DNA of 64,000 bases from Maribacter hydrothermalis (GCF_001913155.1 NZ_CP018760.1:744001-808000); one strand, 5' to 3'; counted from the first letter of the stretch, positions 18,424 to 31,079 are shown. Program-made: numbers and translations. The notes: a model not told the origin generated them from the letters alone.

Positions 18424-21400
18424 TTAGAATCTTAAGGCCTCTTTTCTGGCCATTATCTCATCATATTCTTCTTTGGATCCAACAATAATACTATCGTAGT
18501 CTCTCATACCTGTACCTGCCGGAATCTTATGACCAACAATTACATTCTCTTTAAGGCCTTCTAAGGTATCAATTTTACCACTTACAGCGGCTTCGTTCAA
18601 TACTTTAGTCGTCTCTTGGAACGATGCAGCAGAAATAAATGATTTCGTCTGTAAAGATGCTCTTGTAATCCCCTGTAATATAGGGGTTGCTGTTGCGGAA
18701 ACTGCATCACGCGCATCTACTAAAGCTTTATCCCCACGTCTTAATAAAGAATTTTCATCTCTTAATTCACGAGGAGTAACTATTTGACCTGGTTTAAGAT
18801 TACTAGAATCACCGGCGTCCATAACTACTTTTTTTCCAAAAATATCATCATTTTCTTTGATGAAATCGTCCTTGTGAATCAATTGATTTTCAAGGAAAAT
18901 AGTATCTCCTGGATCTACTATTCTAACCTTTCTCATCATCTGTCTAACTACAACTTCAAAGTGCTTATCATTAATCTTAACCCCTTGTAGCCTGTATACC
19001 TCCTGCACTTCATTTACTAAATATTGTTGTACTGCAGATGGTCCTTTGATAGATAATATATCTTCAGGTGTAATTGACCCGTCAGACAATGGCATTCCTG
19101 CTCTAACATAATCATTTTCCTGAACTAAAATTTGGTTAGAAAGTTTAACCAAGTATTTCTTCACCTCACCTAATTTAGATTCAATGATGATTTCCCTATT
19201 TCCTCTCTTAATTTTACCAAAAGAAACAACACCATCAATTTCAGATACCACTGCTGGATTAGAAGGATTTCTTGCTTCAAACAATTCAGTTACTCTAGGT
19301 AGACCTCCTGTAATATCACCAGCCTTAGCGGACTTACGTGGTATTTTCACCAAGATTTTACCTTCTTTGATCTTATCGCCATCATCAACCATAATATGTG
19401 ACCCTACCGGTAAGTTATAAGAACGTAATGTTTCACCCTTAGCATCTTGAATCAATAAAGTAGGAATTAACTTTTTGTTTCTAGATTCAGAGATTACTTT
19501 TTCTTGGAAACCTGTTTGTTCATCAATTTCAACTTGATAAGTTATTCCCTGTTCAATATTCTCATAAGCAATTTTCCCTGGAAATTCAGAAACAATTACA
19601 CCGTTATATGGGTCCCAAGAACAAATTACATCTCCTTTTTCTACTTTAGCACCATTCTTCACATATAATTGAGAACCATAAGGAATGTTACCTGTGCTTA
19701 ACGTTATACCTGTTTTAGCATCGACAACTTTAATTTCACTAGTTCTGGAAATAACTATTTCGGCAGGTTTACCATCTGCACCCTCACCTGTAATTGTTCT
19801 TAAATCTTCTATTTCAGCAATTCCTGAAAACTTAACTTCTAATTTATTATCTTCAGATATGTTACCTGCAATACCACCTACGTGGAAAGTTCTCAATGTC
19901 AACTGAGTACCTGGCTCACCAATAGATTGTGCTGCAACAACACCTACGGCTTCACCTCTTTGAACCATTTTATTGGTTGAAAGATTTCTACCATAACATT
20001 TAGCACAAATTCCTTTATCTGCCTCACATGTAAGAGCTGAACGCACTTCAACCTTTTCTATAGGAGAAGCTTCAATTTTCTTAACATCGGCTTCCATAAT
20101 TTGTTGACCTGACTTAAGAATTAATTCCTCTGTCATTGGGTTGTACACATCATGTAATGATACCCTGCCTAAAATTCTTTCACCAAGACTTTCAACAACC
20201 TCTTCATTCTTCTTAAGTGCCTCTACTTCAACACCTCTAAGTGTTTCACAATCTTCTGTGTTAATAATTACATCTTGAGAAACATCAACCAATCTTCTAG
20301 TCAAGTACCCTGCATCTGCCGTTTTCAAAGCCGTATCTGCAAGTCCTTTACGAGCACCGTGAGTTGAAATAAAGTACTCCAAAATGGATAAACCTTCCTT
20401 AAAGTTAGAAAGAATCGGGTTTTCAATAATCTCACCACCACCTGCAGTAGATTTCTTCGGCTTAGCCATTAAACCACGCATACCTGTTAACTGGCGAATT
20501 TGCTCTTTAGAACCCCTTGCACCAGAATCAAGCATCATATACACCGAGTTGAATCCTTGTTGATCCTCACGTATACGCTTCATTGCCAATTCAGTCAATT
20601 GCGCGTTTGTAGAAGTCCAAACATCAATTACTTGATTATAACGCTCATTGTTAGTAATTAGACCCATGTTATAGTTGGCCTTAATTCCATCAACTTGTAC
20701 GTTAGCTTCAGCAATCATTTCATGCTTCTCTTGTGGAATAATAATATCTCCTAAACTAAAGGATAGTCCGCCTCTAAATGCGAAATCATACCCCATTGTT
20801 TTAATTTTGTCTAAGAAATCAGCTGTTGTTGGCACATCGGTTACACTTAAAATACCTCCAATAATATCTCGAAGAGATTTTTTGTTCAATACATCATTTA
20901 TGTAACCAGCAGCTTCTGGCACCTCCATGTTAAACAATACTCTTCCAACTGTAGTAGGAATTATCTTGTATACTAACTCTCCTTCTTCATTAAAATCCTT
21001 TGCTCTTACTTTAATTCCAGCGTTCAAATCAACCATTCCTTCATTGAAAGCTATCTCTACCTCTTCATATGAATAAAATGTAATTCCTTCTCCTTTAACT
21101 ATAAGTTCCGGAGTCGATTTTCTTTCCTTGGTCATATAATATAGACCCAAAACCATATCCTGAGAAGGCACAGTAATCGGTGAACCATTAGCAGGGTTCA
21201 AAATATTATGCGAGGCCAACATTAATAACTGACACTCTAAAATAGCTTCAGGTCCTAATGGAAGGTGAACCGCCATTTGGTCACCATCGAAATCCGCATT
21301 AAATGCAGTACATACTAAGGGATGTAAACGTATTGCTTTACCTTCAATTAGTTTAGGCTGGAACGCTTGAATTCCTAAACGGTGTAATGTAGGAGCTCTG

Positions 21401-22722
21401 TTCAACATTACCGGATGTCCTTTCAATACATTCTCTAAAATATCCCAAACTACAGGCTCTTTCTTATCTATTATTTTCTTGGCTGATTTTACGGTCTTAA
21501 CAATTCCTCTTTCAATCAGTTTTCTGATTACAAAAGGCTTGTATAATTCCGCTGCCATATCTTTTGGAAGTCCACATTCGAACAACTTCATTTCAGGACC
21601 CACAACAATTACAGAACGCGCAGAATAATCAACACGTTTACCTAATAAATTTTGACGGAAACGACCTTGCTTACCTTTAAGCGAATCTGAAAGAGATTTT
21701 AGTGGTCTGTTAGATTCTGTCTTAACAGCAGAAGCTTTTCTTGTATTATCAAATAAAGAATCTACAGCTTCTTGAAGCATACGTTTTTCATTACGTAAAA
21801 TTACTTCTGGAGCTTTTATTTCTACTAATCTCTTTAAACGGTTATTTCTAATAATTACCCTTCTGTAAAGATCATTTAAATCTGATGTTGCAAAACGACC
21901 ACCATCTAAAGGCACTAATGGACGTAATTCTGGTGGTATAACCGGAATTACTTTCATTATCATCCATTCTGGCTCGTTCTCCCTATTCTCTTGAGATTCA
22001 CGAAGCGCTTCAACAACCTGAAGTCTTTTTAATGCTTCAGTTTTTCTTTGCTTTGAAGTTTCTGTATTTGCTTTATGTCTAAGCTCAAAAGAAAGTTCCT
22101 TTAGATTGATTCTACCCAATAAATCAATTAAACATTCAGCACCCATTTTAGCTATGAACTTATTTGGGTCAGAATCTTCTAAATACTGATTTTCTTGGGG
22201 AATAGTTTCTAAAATATTTAAGTACTCCTCTTCAGTTAAGAAATCCATTTTTTGAATTTCCTCACCTTCAGGACCTTTAGCTATACCTGCTTGTATTACT
22301 ACATAACGTTCGTAGTAAATAATCATATCTAATTTCTTAGACGGTAAACCTAAAAGATAACCTATTTTATTAGGTAACGAACGGAAATACCAAATATGAG
22401 CTACCGGCACAACCAAATTAATGTGCCCTACGCGGTCTCTTCTTACTTTTTTCTCAGTAACCTCTACACCACAACGATCACAAACGATACCTCGGTAACG
22501 AATACGTTTATATTTTCCACAGGCACATTCGTAATCCTTAACAGGACCAAAAATACGCTCACAGAACAAACCATCACGTTCTGGTTTGTGAGTTCTATAA
22601 TTTATTGTTTCAGGTTTTAAAACTTCACCTCTTGACTCTGCCAAAATTGATTCTGGCGAAGCTAATCCTATTGAAATTTTATCGAACCTTTTTACTGGGT
22701 TATTATCTTTTATTCTTGCCAT
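18424..22722 (-). CDS. rpoC: DNA-directed RNA polymerase subunit beta'
   Basis: This is the beta' subunit of RNA polymerase, 1432 residues, a normal length for Bacteroidota. The N-terminal zinc ribbon (CACGKYK...CDRCGVE, about 66-88) and the Mg-binding catalytic motif NADFDGD at 475-481 are intact. The second zinc site ([14 protein letters not shown]) lies near residue 900, and the C-terminal [22 protein letters not shown] trigger-proximal region is present. It is preceded by rpoB with a 62-base gap, so both are on one transcript, and closed by a strong hairpin. Nothing is broken or unusual. Confidence 0.98.
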   Translation of the reverse strand: MARIKDNNPVKRFDKISIGLASPESILAESRGEVLKPETINYRTHKPERDGLFCERIFGPVKDYECACGKYKRIRYRGIVCDRCGVEVTEKKVRRDRVGHINLVVPVAHIWYFRSLPNKIGYLLGLPSKKLDMIIYYERYVVIQAGIAKGPEGEEIQKMDFLTEEEYLNILETIPQENQYLEDSDPNKFIAKMGAECLIDLLGRINLKELSFELRHKANTETSKQRKTEALKRLQVVEALRESQENRENEPEWMIMKVIPVIPPELRPLVPLDGGRFATSDLNDLYRRVIIRNNRLKRLVEIKAPEVILRNEKRMLQEAVDSLFDNTRKASAVKTESNRPLKSLSDSLKGKQGRFRQNLLGKRVDYSARSVIVVGPEMKLFECGLPKDMAAELYKPFVIRKLIERGIVKTVKSAKKIIDKKEPVVWDILENVLKGHPVMLNRAPTLHRLGIQAFQPKLIEGKAIRLHPLVCTAFNADFDGDQMAVHLPLGPEAILECQLLMLASHNILNPANGSPITVPSQDMVLGLYYMTKERKSTPELIVKGEGITFYSYEEVEIAFNEGMVDLNAGIKVRAKDFNEEGELVYKIIPTTVGRVLFNMEVPEAAGYINDVLNKKSLRDIIGGILSVTDVPTTADFLDKIKTMGYDFAFRGGLSFSLGDIIIPQEKHEMIAEANVQVDGIKANYNMGLITNNERYNQVIDVWTSTNAQLTELAMKRIREDQQGFNSVYMMLDSGARGSKEQIRQLTGMRGLMAKPKKSTAGGGEIIENPILSNFKEGLSILEYFISTHGARKGLADTALKTADAGYLTRRLVDVSQDVIINTEDCETLRGVEVEALKKNEEVVESLGERILGRVSLHDVYNPMTEELILKSGQQIMEADVKKIEASPIEKVEVRSALTCEADKGICAKCYGRNLSTNKMVQRGEAVGVVAAQSIGEPGTQLTLRTFHVGGIAGNISEDNKLEVKFSGIAEIEDLRTITGEGADGKPAEIVISRTSEIKVVDAKTGITLSTGNIPYGSQLYVKNGAKVEKGDVICSWDPYNGVIVSEFPGKIAYENIEQGITYQVEIDEQTGFQEKVISESRNKKLIPTLLIQDAKGETLRSYNLPVGSHIMVDDGDKIKEGKILVKIPRKSAKAGDITGGLPRVTELFEARNPSNPAVVSEIDGVVSFGKIKRGNREIIIESKLGEVKKYLVKLSNQILVQENDYVRAGMPLSDGSITPEDILSIKGPSAVQQYLVNEVQEVYRLQGVKINDKHFEVVVRQMMRKVRIVDPGDTIFLENQLIHKDDFIKENDDIFGKKVVMDAGDSSNLKPGQIVTPRELRDENSLLRRGDKALVDARDAVSATATPILQGITRASLQTKSFISAASFQETTKVLNEAAVSGKIDTLEGLKENVIVGHKIPAGTGMRDYDSIIVGSKEEYDEIMARKEALRF

Positions 22723-22784
22723 AATAGCGTGCTGATAATGTTTTAATTTGTTTTACTTAATAGTCTTCAATAGCAACTATTGAA

Positions 22785-25700
22785 CTATTCCTCAAGTCTA
22801 ATATCCAAACCTAATCCCTTAAGTTCGTGCATTAAAACGTTGAAAGATTCTGGTAAACCAGGCTCTGGCATTGTTTCACCTTTAACAATTGATTCATAGG
22901 TTTTTGCTCTTCCAATAACATCATCAGATTTAACCGTTAAAATCTCTCTTAAAGTTGCAGAAGCACCATATGCTTCAAGTGCCCAAACTTCCATTTCTCC
23001 AAAACGTTGACCACCAAACTGTGCTTTACCACCTAATGGCTGTTGCGTAATTAAAGAATACGGTCCAATAGAACGTGCATGCATCTTATCATCTACCATA
23101 TGACCAAGTTTCAACATATAGATTACACCTACAGTTGCAGGCTGATCGAAACGCTGTCCTGTTCCACCATCATATAAGTATGTATGTCCAAATCTAGGTA
23201 TACCGGCCTCGTCAGTATAGGTATTTATTTCATCTAAAGTTGCACCATCAAAAATTGGTGTTGCATACTTTCTACCAAGCTTAAGACCTGCCCAACCTAA
23301 TACAGTTTCATAAATTTGACCGATGTTCATACGAGACGGTACACCTAATGGGTTAAGAACAATATCAACAGGAGTACCATCCTCTAAGAATGGCATATCT
23401 TCATGACGTACAATTCTAGAAACAATACCTTTGTTACCGTGTCTACCGGCCATTTTATCACCAACTTTAAGTTTACGTTTTTTAGCAACATATACTTTAG
23501 CAAGTTTCATTATACCTGCAGGTAATTCATCTCCTACAGATATGGTAAACTTATCTCTTCTTAAGTTACCTTGTAAATCGTTAAGCTTTATCTTATAATT
23601 ATGAAGTAAATCAGCAACCAAAGTATTTGTTTCTGTATCCGTTGTCCAGCTTCCACCTACTAAGTGAGCAAAATCATCAACAGAGTTTAACATTTTCATG
23701 GTATACTTTTTACCCTTAGGCAAAACTTCTTCTCCTAGATCATTAAGTACACCTTGTGATGTTTTACCATTAACTATAGTAAATAATTTTTCAACAAGTA
23801 CATCTTTTAATTCTTGGAATTTTACTTCATACTCCAATTCAAGCTTAGAAAGCTCTTCTTTATCCTCAGAACGTTTTCTCTTATCTTTTACTGATCTTGA
23901 AAATAATTTCTTATCTATGACAACACCTCTTAAAGAAGGTGAAGCTTTTAATGAAGCGTCTTTTACATCACCGGCTTTGTCACCAAAAATAGCACGTAAC
24001 AATTTCTCTTCAGGAGTTGGATCAGACTCACCTTTTGGCGTAATCTTACCAATTAAGATATCACCAGGCTTCACTTCGGCACCAATCCTGATCATACCAT
24101 TCTCATCAAGGTCTTTTGTAGCCTCTTCAGAAACATTTGGTATATCATGAGTTAGTTCTTCAGCTCCTAATTTTGTATCTCTAACTTCTAAGGAGTACTC
24201 ATCAACATGTATTGAAGTAAAAATATCTTCACGAACAACTTTTTCAGATATTACAATTGCATCCTCGAAGTTGTATCCTTTCCATGGCATAAACGCCACG
24301 GTTAAGTTTCTTCCTAATGCTAATTCCCCTTTTTCAGTTGCATAACCTTCACAAAGTACTTGTCCTTTTTTAACTCTATCACCTACTTGTACAATAGGCT
24401 TTAAGTTAATGTTGGTTCCTTGGTTGGTTTTTCTAAATTTAACTAAGAAGTACGTTTTCTCATCCTCTTCGAAACTGATTAATCTTTCTTCATCAGTCCT
24501 ATCATATTTAATGGTAATTTTTTGAGCATCTACATACTCTATTACACCATCACCTTCCGCATTAATCAATACTCTAGAATCTGAAGCTACTTGACGCTCT
24601 AAACCTGTACCAACAATTGGTGATTGTGGTTTTAACAAAGGTACGGCCTGACGCATCATGTTAGATCCCATCAAGGCCCTGTTAGCATCATCATGTTCCA
24701 AGAATGGAATTAAAGATGCCGAAATAGAAGCAATTTGATTAGGTGCGACATCTGTATATTGAATTTCAGATGGATCTACAACCGGGAAATCCCCTTCTTC
24801 TCTAGCAATAACCTTGTCTGTATCTATAGTGCCATCTTCTTTCATTGGAATGTTAGCTTGCGCAATTTTCATTCCTTCTTCTTCTTCAGCACTTAAATAA
24901 GCAAAATTATTTATATCAACTACTGAATCTGTTACCTTTCTATATGGAGTTTCTAAGAATCCCATTGAATTCACTTTCGCAAAAACAGATAAAGAAGATA
25001 TCAAACCAATATTTGGTCCTTCTGGTGTTTCAATAGGACATAAACGACCGTAGTGTGTATAGTGAACATCACGCACTTCGAAACCGGCACGTTCTCTTGA
25101 TAAACCACCAGGTCCTAATGCTGACAATCTTCTCTTGTGCGTAATCTCTGCTAATGGATTAGTTTGATCCATAAACTGAGATAACTGATTTGTACCAAAG
25201 AAAGAATTTATTACAGAAGACAAAGTCTTCGCATTAATTAAATCTATAGGCGTAAATACTTCGTTATCACGAACGTTCATACGCTCACGAATTGTTCTTG
25301 CCATACGTGCAAGACCAACACCGAACTGAGAAGATAATTGCTCACCTACAGTTCTAACACGACGGTTAGATAAGTGATCAATATCATCGATTTCAGCTTT
25401 TGAGTTAATTAACTCGATTAAATATTTTATAATAGTTATGATATCTTCCTTGGTTAAGACTTGCTTATCCATTCCAATATCCAACTGTAACTTTTTATTC
25501 ATTCTATAACGACCAACTTCACCTAAATTGTAACGTTGATCAGAAAAGAATAATTTATCAATAATACCACGTGCAGTTTCCTCATCTGGCGGTTCTGCAT
25601 TACGTAATTGACGGTAAATATGTTCAACGGCTTCTTTTTCAGAATTCGTTGGATCCTTTTGTAATGTATTATGAATAATAGCGTAATCAGATTGCGCATT

Positions 25701-26594
25701 ATTTTCTTTATGTAACAAAACTGTCTTTACATCTGCATCTATAATTTCAGCAATATGCTCTTTCTCAAGAATCGTATCACGATCTAAAACTATTTCATTT
25801 CGTTCTATCGAAACAACTTCGCCAGTATCCTCATCAACAAAATCCTCGTGCCAAGTATTCAATACTCTTGCCGCTAATTTTCGCCCAAGAACTTTGGTAA
25901 GTCCGGCTTTAGAAACTTTTACTTCCTCAGAAAGATCAAATATTTCTAAAATATCCTTGTCACGTTCAAAGCCAATGGCTCTAAATAAGGTAGTAACCGG
26001 TAATTTTTTCTTTCTATCGATATAGGCATACATTACACCATTAATATCGGTAGCAAACTCTATCCAAGAACCTTTAAAAGGAATTACCCTAGCAGAATAT
26101 AATTTGGTTCCATTTGCATGGAAAGACTGACCAAAGAAAACCCCTGGCGATCTATGCAACTGAGAAACAACAACCCTTTCTGCACCATTGATTACAAATG
26201 TACCGCTCGGAGTCATATAAGGTATAGTACCCAAATACACATCTTGTACTATCGTTTCAAAATCCTCATGTTCTGGATCTGTACAGTACAACTTTAAACG
26301 CGCTTTTAATGGTACGCTATAAGTAAGACCACGCTCAATACATTCTTGAATTGAATATCTTGGCGGATCTATAAAATAATCTAAGAATTCCAATACAAAC
26401 TGATTTCGAGTATCAGTTATTGGGAAATTTTCCATGAAGGTATTATAAAGACCTTCATTACCTCTTTCATCTGATTTAGTCTCTAGTTGAAAAAAGTCTT
26501 GAAAAGATTTAATCTGAATATCCAAGAAATCCGGGTAATCCGGTGTGTTTCTTGCGGAAGCAAAGCTTATTCTTTCAGTCTGATTTGTGAACAT
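22785..26594 (-). CDS. rpoB: DNA-directed RNA polymerase subunit beta
   Basis: This is the beta subunit of RNA polymerase, 1269 residues. The N-terminal lobe begins [24 protein letters not shown]. The rifampicin-pocket region ([31 protein letters not shown]) is wild-type-like with Asp, His and Ser in place. [13 protein letters not shown] and the C-terminal clamp [21 protein letters not shown] are intact. It is transcribed after rplL, with a terminator-like hairpin in the 132-base gap that could set the ratio of ribosomal protein to polymerase transcripts. Confidence 0.98.
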   Translation of the reverse strand: MFTNQTERISFASARNTPDYPDFLDIQIKSFQDFFQLETKSDERGNEGLYNTFMENFPITDTRNQFVLEFLDYFIDPPRYSIQECIERGLTYSVPLKARLKLYCTDPEHEDFETIVQDVYLGTIPYMTPSGTFVINGAERVVVSQLHRSPGVFFGQSFHANGTKLYSARVIPFKGSWIEFATDINGVMYAYIDRKKKLPVTTLFRAIGFERDKDILEIFDLSEEVKVSKAGLTKVLGRKLAARVLNTWHEDFVDEDTGEVVSIERNEIVLDRDTILEKEHIAEIIDADVKTVLLHKENNAQSDYAIIHNTLQKDPTNSEKEAVEHIYRQLRNAEPPDEETARGIIDKLFFSDQRYNLGEVGRYRMNKKLQLDIGMDKQVLTKEDIITIIKYLIELINSKAEIDDIDHLSNRRVRTVGEQLSSQFGVGLARMARTIRERMNVRDNEVFTPIDLINAKTLSSVINSFFGTNQLSQFMDQTNPLAEITHKRRLSALGPGGLSRERAGFEVRDVHYTHYGRLCPIETPEGPNIGLISSLSVFAKVNSMGFLETPYRKVTDSVVDINNFAYLSAEEEEGMKIAQANIPMKEDGTIDTDKVIAREEGDFPVVDPSEIQYTDVAPNQIASISASLIPFLEHDDANRALMGSNMMRQAVPLLKPQSPIVGTGLERQVASDSRVLINAEGDGVIEYVDAQKITIKYDRTDEERLISFEEDEKTYFLVKFRKTNQGTNINLKPIVQVGDRVKKGQVLCEGYATEKGELALGRNLTVAFMPWKGYNFEDAIVISEKVVREDIFTSIHVDEYSLEVRDTKLGAEELTHDIPNVSEEATKDLDENGMIRIGAEVKPGDILIGKITPKGESDPTPEEKLLRAIFGDKAGDVKDASLKASPSLRGVVIDKKLFSRSVKDKRKRSEDKEELSKLELEYEVKFQELKDVLVEKLFTIVNGKTSQGVLNDLGEEVLPKGKKYTMKMLNSVDDFAHLVGGSWTTDTETNTLVADLLHNYKIKLNDLQGNLRRDKFTISVGDELPAGIMKLAKVYVAKKRKLKVGDKMAGRHGNKGIVSRIVRHEDMPFLEDGTPVDIVLNPLGVPSRMNIGQIYETVLGWAGLKLGRKYATPIFDGATLDEINTYTDEAGIPRFGHTYLYDGGTGQRFDQPATVGVIYMLKLGHMVDDKMHARSIGPYSLITQQPLGGKAQFGGQRFGEMEVWALEAYGASATLREILTVKSDDVIGRAKTYESIVKGETMPEPGLPESFNVLMHELKGLGLDIRLEE

Positions 26595-26660
26595 CTACGG
26601 ACAGTGTTTTGATCGTGAGTACTAAATGGGTTGTATACTTCTAAATATACCTAATTCTAT

Positions 26661-26704
26661 AAAAAGGCTTAGGTCTAACCGCAAAAAGCGAAAAGACCTA
26701 AACC
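26661..26704 (-). terminator. Terminator-like hairpin (attenuator) between rplL and rpoB
   Basis: On the minus strand an 8-bp stem TTAGGTCT/AGACCTAA, extended by GG/CC across one mismatch, encloses a small CGC/GCG inner hairpin and is followed by TTTTT. It begins about 22 bases after the rplL stop. Partial termination between rplL and rpoB is known in Escherichia coli, and this looks like an equivalent. Confidence 0.6.
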
Positions 26705-26726
26705 AAAAGTAATATGGTTGTTGCTA

Positions 26727-27104
26727 TTATTTAAGCTCAACTTCTGCTCCAGCTTCTTCCAATGATTTTTTGATACCTTCTGCTTCGTCTTTAGAAACAC
26801 CTTCCTTAACAGGCTTTGGTGCACTATCAACAATATCCTTTGCATCTTTCAAGCCTAAACCAGTTAATTCCTTAACCAATTTAACTACTGCTAATTTAGA
26901 AGCTCCTGCTGCTTTCAAAATTACATCGAATTCAGTTTTCTCTTCTGCCGCTTCACCAGCTTCAGCACCACCACCAGCAGCTACTGCTACTGCTGCCGCT
27001 GCAGGCTCAATACCATACTCATCTTTTAATATACCAGCTAACTCGTTTACTTCTTTTACAGTAAGGTTAACTAATTGTTCTGCGAAATCTTTTAAATCTG
27101 CCAT
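26727..27104 (-). CDS. rplL: 50S ribosomal protein L7/L12 (bL12)
   Basis: This is the acidic stalk protein bL12, 125 residues. The N-terminal dimerisation helix (about 1-30), the Ala/Gly-rich flexible hinge (about 35-52) and the C-terminal domain with [31 protein letters not shown], which recruits translational GTPases, are complete. It follows rplJ by 50 bases as in nearly all bacteria, giving a shared message. The hairpin downstream likely ends a fraction of the transcripts here. Confidence 0.98.
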   Translation of the reverse strand: MADLKDFAEQLVNLTVKEVNELAGILKDEYGIEPAAAAVAVAAGGGAEAGEAAEEKTEFDVILKAAGASKLAVVKLVKELTGLGLKDAKDIVDSAPKPVKEGVSKDEAEGIKKSLEEAGAEVELK

Positions 27105-27154
27105 TTTCTATCGTTTAATAAAATTTTAAAATATACTTAGTTTATAGTGCGTAC

Positions 27155-27670
27155 TTATCTTTCAGATAATGTTTTTAGAATTCCGGCTAGCTTACCACCA
27201 CCAGATTTAAGTCCAGAAATAACATTCTTGGCTGGAGATTGTAATAATCCAATTACCTCACCGATCATTTCTTCTTTAGACTTAATGCTAACTAAAGCAT
27301 CTAAATTATCATCACCTATGTAAACTGCTTCTTCAATAAAAGCTCCTTTTAATAAAGGTTTTTTAGATTTTTTTCTAAAATTCTTTATCAATTTAGCAGG
27401 AGCATTGGCTACTTCCGAAAACATTAAAGAGGTACTCCCCTTTAATACTTCAGGTAACTCACCAAAATCTTTCTCAGAAGCATTCATTGCTTTTGCAAGC
27501 AATGTATTCTTAACTACAGCTAGTCTAATATTAGCTTTGAAACAAGCCCTTCTTAAATCAGAAGTTGTACCTGCATCTAAACCTGAAATATCTGCCAAAT
27601 AGATAGTTGTACTATCTGCCAACTGCGTAGTCAAATCTTTTATAACCGTTGCTTTTTCTTCTCTTGTCAT
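27155..27670 (-). CDS. rplJ: 50S ribosomal protein L10 (uL10)
   Basis: This is the stalk base protein uL10, 171 residues. It starts MTREEKATVIKDLTTQLADSTTIYLADISG, has the RNA-binding LRRACFKANIRLAVVKNTLLAKAM segment, and ends in a C-terminal helix that binds bL12 dimers. It lies between rplA (26 bases upstream) and rplL. No long leader exists before it, so any autoregulation must act in the short rplA-rplJ gap or further upstream. Confidence 0.97.
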   Translation of the reverse strand: MTREEKATVIKDLTTQLADSTTIYLADISGLDAGTTSDLRRACFKANIRLAVVKNTLLAKAMNASEKDFGELPEVLKGSTSLMFSEVANAPAKLIKNFRKKSKKPLLKGAFIEEAVYIGDDNLDALVSIKSKEEMIGEVIGLLQSPAKNVISGLKSGGGKLAGILKTLSER

Positions 27671-27696
27671 ACTTTTAATTTTTAACTAGCAGTTTG

Positions 27697-28386
27697 TTAA
27701 ATTGACTTTGGATCTAATTGCAAACTTGGGCTCATTGTGCTAGACATGAATATAGTTTTCATATAAACACCTTTTGCCGCAGTTGGCTTTAATTTATTCA
27801 AAGTATCTAACAACTCCTTAGCGTTATCTGCAATCTTATCTGCAGAAAAAGAAGCTTTACCTATCGCAGCGTGTACGATACCGGTTTTATCAACTTTAAA
27901 ATCTATTTTACCTGCTTTTACTTCAGATACAGCTTTAGCTACATCCATAGTAACAGTTCCTGTTTTTGGATTTGGCATTAAACCTCTAGGTCCTAAAACA
28001 CGACCTAATGGACCTAATTTACCCATAACGCTTGGCATTGTGATAATTACATCAACATCTGTCCAACCATTTTTTATCTTCTCCAAATACTCATCTAACC
28101 CAACATAATCTGCACCAGCTTCTTGAGCCTCTGCTTCTTTATCTGGGGTTACCAAAGCCAAAACCTTTACATCTTTACCAGTACCGTGAGGTAGTGTAAC
28201 TACACCACGTACCATTTGATTTGCCTTTCTTGGATCCACACCCAAACGAACTGCTAAATCTACAGATGCGTCAAATTTTGTATTGGTTATTTCTTTTATT
28301 AAAGCCGAAGCATCCGCAACAGAGTATAATTTATCTTTCTCTATTTTGGAGTGCGCTTCCTTTTGCTTCTTAGTTAACTTTGCCAT
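27697..28386 (-). CDS. rplA: 50S ribosomal protein L1 (uL1)
   Basis: This is the L1-stalk protein uL1, 229 residues, normal length. Signature segments are the N-terminal [21 protein letters not shown], the [20 protein letters not shown] loop and [20 protein letters not shown]. It lies 18 bases downstream of rplK, the conserved L11 operon pair, in which L1 is the known translational autoregulator in other bacteria. Confidence 0.98.
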   Translation of the reverse strand: MAKLTKKQKEAHSKIEKDKLYSVADASALIKEITNTKFDASVDLAVRLGVDPRKANQMVRGVVTLPHGTGKDVKVLALVTPDKEAEAQEAGADYVGLDEYLEKIKNGWTDVDVIITMPSVMGKLGPLGRVLGPRGLMPNPKTGTVTMDVAKAVSEVKAGKIDFKVDKTGIVHAAIGKASFSADKIADNAKELLDTLNKLKPTAAKGVYMKTIFMSSTMSPSLQLDPKSI

Positions 28387-28404
28387 TTAATTACTTTTAA
28401 GATT

Positions 28405-28842
28405 TTAAAAAGGTTTCTTTCCTGCTACCTTCATACCCATAGAACGTGCAGTACCAGCAATCATACTCATTGCAGATTCTACTGTAAATGCGTTAAGATC
28501 AACCATTTTATCTTCGGCTATTGCCTTGATTTGATCCCAGGTAACACTACCTAATTTTACTCTGTTAGGTTCGCCAGATCCTTTTTTAATCTTAGCCGCT
28601 TCCAATAGCTGAATCGCCGCCGGTGGAGTTTTTACAACGAAGTCGAAAGACTTATCTTTGTAAACGGTGATAACAACTGGTAATATTTTACCTGGTTTAT
28701 CCTGTGTACGCGCATTAAATTGCTTACAGAATTCCATAATGTTAACACCAGCAGCTCCTAAGGCAGGTCCAACCGGTGGCGATGGATTCGCTGCACCTCC
28801 CTTAACTTGTAGTTTAACTACTTTACCTATTTCTTTTGCCAT
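28405..28842 (-). CDS. rplK: 50S ribosomal protein L11 (uL11)
   Basis: This is uL11, 145 residues, which binds 23S rRNA at the GTPase-associated centre. The conserved N-terminus ([20 protein letters not shown], with the flexible proline-rich hinge) and the C-terminal rRNA-binding domain (about 75-145, ending [16 protein letters not shown]) are intact. It follows nusG by 72 bases in the secE-nusG-rplKAJL-rpoBC order. Confidence 0.98.
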   Translation of the reverse strand: MAKEIGKVVKLQVKGGAANPSPPVGPALGAAGVNIMEFCKQFNARTQDKPGKILPVVITVYKDKSFDFVVKTPPAAIQLLEAAKIKKGSGEPNRVKLGSVTWDQIKAIAEDKMVDLNAFTVESAMSMIAGTARSMGMKVAGKKPF

Positions 28843-28914
28843 TGTTTAAAATTAAATTGAAAGTGTGTTTACGGAAGCAACACTACTTTAATTATATGTA
28901 TGTAACACTTATTC

Positions 28915-29466
28915 TTATACTTTCTCTACTTGCATGTAACTAAGCTCTAAAGGAGTCTTTCTTCCGAAAATCTTCACCATAACCTCAAGCTTACGTTTTT
29001 CCTCATTAATTTTCTCAACAGTTCCATTAAATCCATTAAACGGACCGTCAATCACCTTAACTGTTTCTCCAAAAACAAATGGAATTGCTACGCTATCAGT
29101 ATTAACTGCAAGCTCATCCACCTTACCTAGCATTCTATTTACTTCATTCTTCCTTAAAGGAACTGGATCACCACCTTTTGTTTCACCTAAAAATCCAATT
29201 ACATTTGTAATTGACCTTATGATGTGAACCATCTCACCCCCCAAATTAGCTTTAATCATAATATAGCCAGGAAAATAAACTCTTTCTTTGTTTATTTTCT
29301 TACCATTTCTAATCTGAATTACTTTTTCGGTTGGAACAAGAACATCCTCTAAATAGTCAGAAAAACCATGACGTTCTACCTCACTTTCAATATAGCCTTT
29401 GATTTTATTCTCTTGACCACTGACAGCCCTAACAACGTACCATTTTTTCTCTAATACTTCTGACAT
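28915..29466 (-). CDS. nusG: Transcription termination/antitermination protein NusG
   Basis: NusG binds RNA polymerase and links it to the ribosome or Rho. The 183-residue protein has the N-terminal NGN domain (KKWYVVRAVSGQENKIKGYIE; VYFPGYIMIKANLGGEMVHIIRSI) and a C-terminal KOW domain (FVFGETVKVIDGPFNGFNGTVEKI). It lies 8 bases after secE, almost certainly translated from the same message. Confidence 0.97.
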   Translation of the reverse strand: MSEVLEKKWYVVRAVSGQENKIKGYIESEVERHGFSDYLEDVLVPTEKVIQIRNGKKINKERVYFPGYIMIKANLGGEMVHIIRSITNVIGFLGETKGGDPVPLRKNEVNRMLGKVDELAVNTDSVAIPFVFGETVKVIDGPFNGFNGTVEKINEEKRKLEVMVKIFGRKTPLELSYMQVEKV

Positions 29467-29474
29467 AAGACTTA

Positions 29475-29663
29475 CTAGTTTAAAACAGTGTTGAAATACA
29501 ACTTAATCACCTTACTAAAGACCGTATCTACACCCCAAGTTGCCAACGCAAAAAGGATAGAAAACACAGCTACAACAACCATCAAGTTTGATGACTCTGC
29601 ACGTGAAGGAAGAGTAACATTATTCCTTAACTCTTCAACGGATTCTTTTATATATGTGAACAT
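29475..29663 (-). CDS. secE: Preprotein translocase subunit SecE
   Basis: This is a short (62-residue) SecE of the single-membrane-helix type. It has an amphipathic N-terminal helix YIKESVEELRNNVTLPSRAESS and one membrane segment (about 25-47, MVVVAVFSILFALATWGVDTVFS). It is the core partner of SecY in the inner-membrane translocon. Its position between tRNA-Trp and nusG is the usual one. Confidence 0.93.
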   Translation of the reverse strand: MFTYIKESVEELRNNVTLPSRAESSNLMVVVAVFSILFALATWGVDTVFSKVIKLYFNTVLN

Positions 29664-29719
29664 TTAAATTTCTGTTTTACAATTTCAACTAAAGGACGTA
29701 TCATCCAAATTCTATTGTG

Positions 29720-29792
29720 CACGGGAGGAGAGACTCGAACTCCCGACACCTGGTTTTGGAGACCAGTGCTCTACCAACTGAGCTACACCCGT
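29720..29792 (-). tRNA. tRNA-Trp (anticodon CCA)
   Basis: This 73-base cloverleaf has anticodon stem-loop CTGGT-CTCCAAA-ACCAG, D-arm AGCTCAGTTGGTAGAGC and T-arm GGGAG-TTCGAGT-CTCTC. The acceptor stem ACGGGTG/CTCCCGT contains one U6-U67 mismatch. The 3' CCA is not encoded. It lies between tuf and secE, the conserved place for tRNA-Trp in many bacteria. Confidence 0.95.
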
Positions 29793-29838
29793 ATGAATAA
29801 CGGCACTAAAGCCACCTATTCTTTTATTTGCATGTAAA

Positions 29839-29862
29839 GGTGTCCCGCTTGAGCAAGACACC
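29839..29862 (-). other. Hairpin between tuf and tRNA-Trp
   Basis: GGTGT/ACACC and CTTG/CAAG pair with a small bulge to form a hairpin 29 bases after the tuf stop. Only three T residues follow on the minus strand, so it looks like a weak terminator or an mRNA-stabilising or processing structure rather than a full stop. Confidence 0.4.
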
Positions 29863-29891
29863 CTTATATACACAATACTCTTTAGATTAAA

Positions 29892-31079
29892 TTAATCTAT
29901 AATCTTAGTTACCTGACCAGCACCTACGGTTCTACCACCTTCACGGATAGCGAAACGAAGACCTACACTTAATGCAATTGGCTGAATTAACTCAACTGTT
30001 ATCGTAAGGTTATCACCTGGCATAACCATTTCAACTCCTGAAGGAAGTGCAATGTTACCAGTAACATCTGTAGTTCTTACATAGAACTGTGGACGGTAGT
30101 TGTTATGGAATGGTGTATGACGACCACCTTCTTCTTTTTTCAATACATAAACTTCAGCTTCAAATTTAGCATGTGGCTTAACTGAACCTGGCTTACAGAT
30201 TACCATCCCACGACTAATTTGAGATTTTTCAATACCTCTCAACAAGATACCTACGTTATCTCCAGCTTCACCTCTATCCAAAATTTTACGGAACATTTCA
30301 ACCCCAGTAATCGTAGAGTTCAATTTTTCAGCACCCATACCAATAATCTCAACAGCATCACCAGTATTTGCAATTCCAGTCTCTATACGACCTGTTGCAA
30401 CAGTACCACGACCAGTAATAGTAAATACATCTTCAACAGGCATTAAGAAAGGCTTCTCAACATCTCTTACAGGAAGTTCAATCCAGTTATCAACAGCTTC
30501 CATTAGTTCCATAACTGTATCAACCCATTTCTGCTCACCATTTAATGCACCTAATGCAGAACCAGCGATTACAGGACCATTATCACCATCGTACTCATAA
30601 AAAGAAAGCAATTCTCTTACTTCCATTTCAACAAGCTCGATTAACTCCTCATCATCAACCATATCCACTTTATTCATGAATACAACCATTCTTGGAATAC
30701 CAACCTGGCGACCTAAAAGGATATGCTCACGAGTTTGAGGCATAGGACCATCTGTAGCAGCAACAACTAATATAGCACCATCCATTTGAGCAGCACCAGT
30801 AACCATGTTCTTAACATAATCCGCGTGACCAGGACAGTCAACGTGTGCATAGTGACGGTTAGCGGTAGAATACTCTACGTGTGAAGTGTTAATTGTAATA
30901 CCTCTTTCTTTTTCCTCAGGAGCATTATCGATAGAATCGAAACTTCTCATTTCAGAAAGACCTGCATTTGCCAAAACAGTTGTAATAGCTGCAGTTAATG
31001 TAGTTTTACCGTGATCAACGTGTCCAATAGTACCTATATTTAAGTGCGGTTTGGAACGATCGAAAGTTGCCTTTGCCAT
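29892..31079 (-). CDS. tuf: Translation elongation factor Tu
   Basis: EF-Tu delivers aminoacyl-tRNA to the ribosome. The 395-residue protein has the P-loop GHVDHGKTT at about 19-27, the [12 protein letters not shown] effector region, DCPGH at about 81-85, NKVD at about 136-139, and intact domains II and III. It sits directly behind four tRNA genes (Thr, Tyr, Gly, Thr), the same order as the E. coli thrU-tyrU-glyT-thrT-tufB operon, and 99 bases before tRNA-Trp. The 55-base tRNA-tuf spacer shows no separate strong promoter, so tuf is probably made from the tRNA transcript. Confidence 0.98.
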   Translation of the reverse strand: MAKATFDRSKPHLNIGTIGHVDHGKTTLTAAITTVLANAGLSEMRSFDSIDNAPEEKERGITINTSHVEYSTANRHYAHVDCPGHADYVKNMVTGAAQMDGAILVVAATDGPMPQTREHILLGRQVGIPRMVVFMNKVDMVDDEELIELVEMEVRELLSFYEYDGDNGPVIAGSALGALNGEQKWVDTVMELMEAVDNWIELPVRDVEKPFLMPVEDVFTITGRGTVATGRIETGIANTGDAVEIIGMGAEKLNSTITGVEMFRKILDRGEAGDNVGILLRGIEKSQISRGMVICKPGSVKPHAKFEAEVYVLKKEEGGRHTPFHNNYRPQFYVRTTDVTGNIALPSGVEMVMPGDNLTITVELIQPIALSVGLRFAIREGGRTVGAGQVTKIID

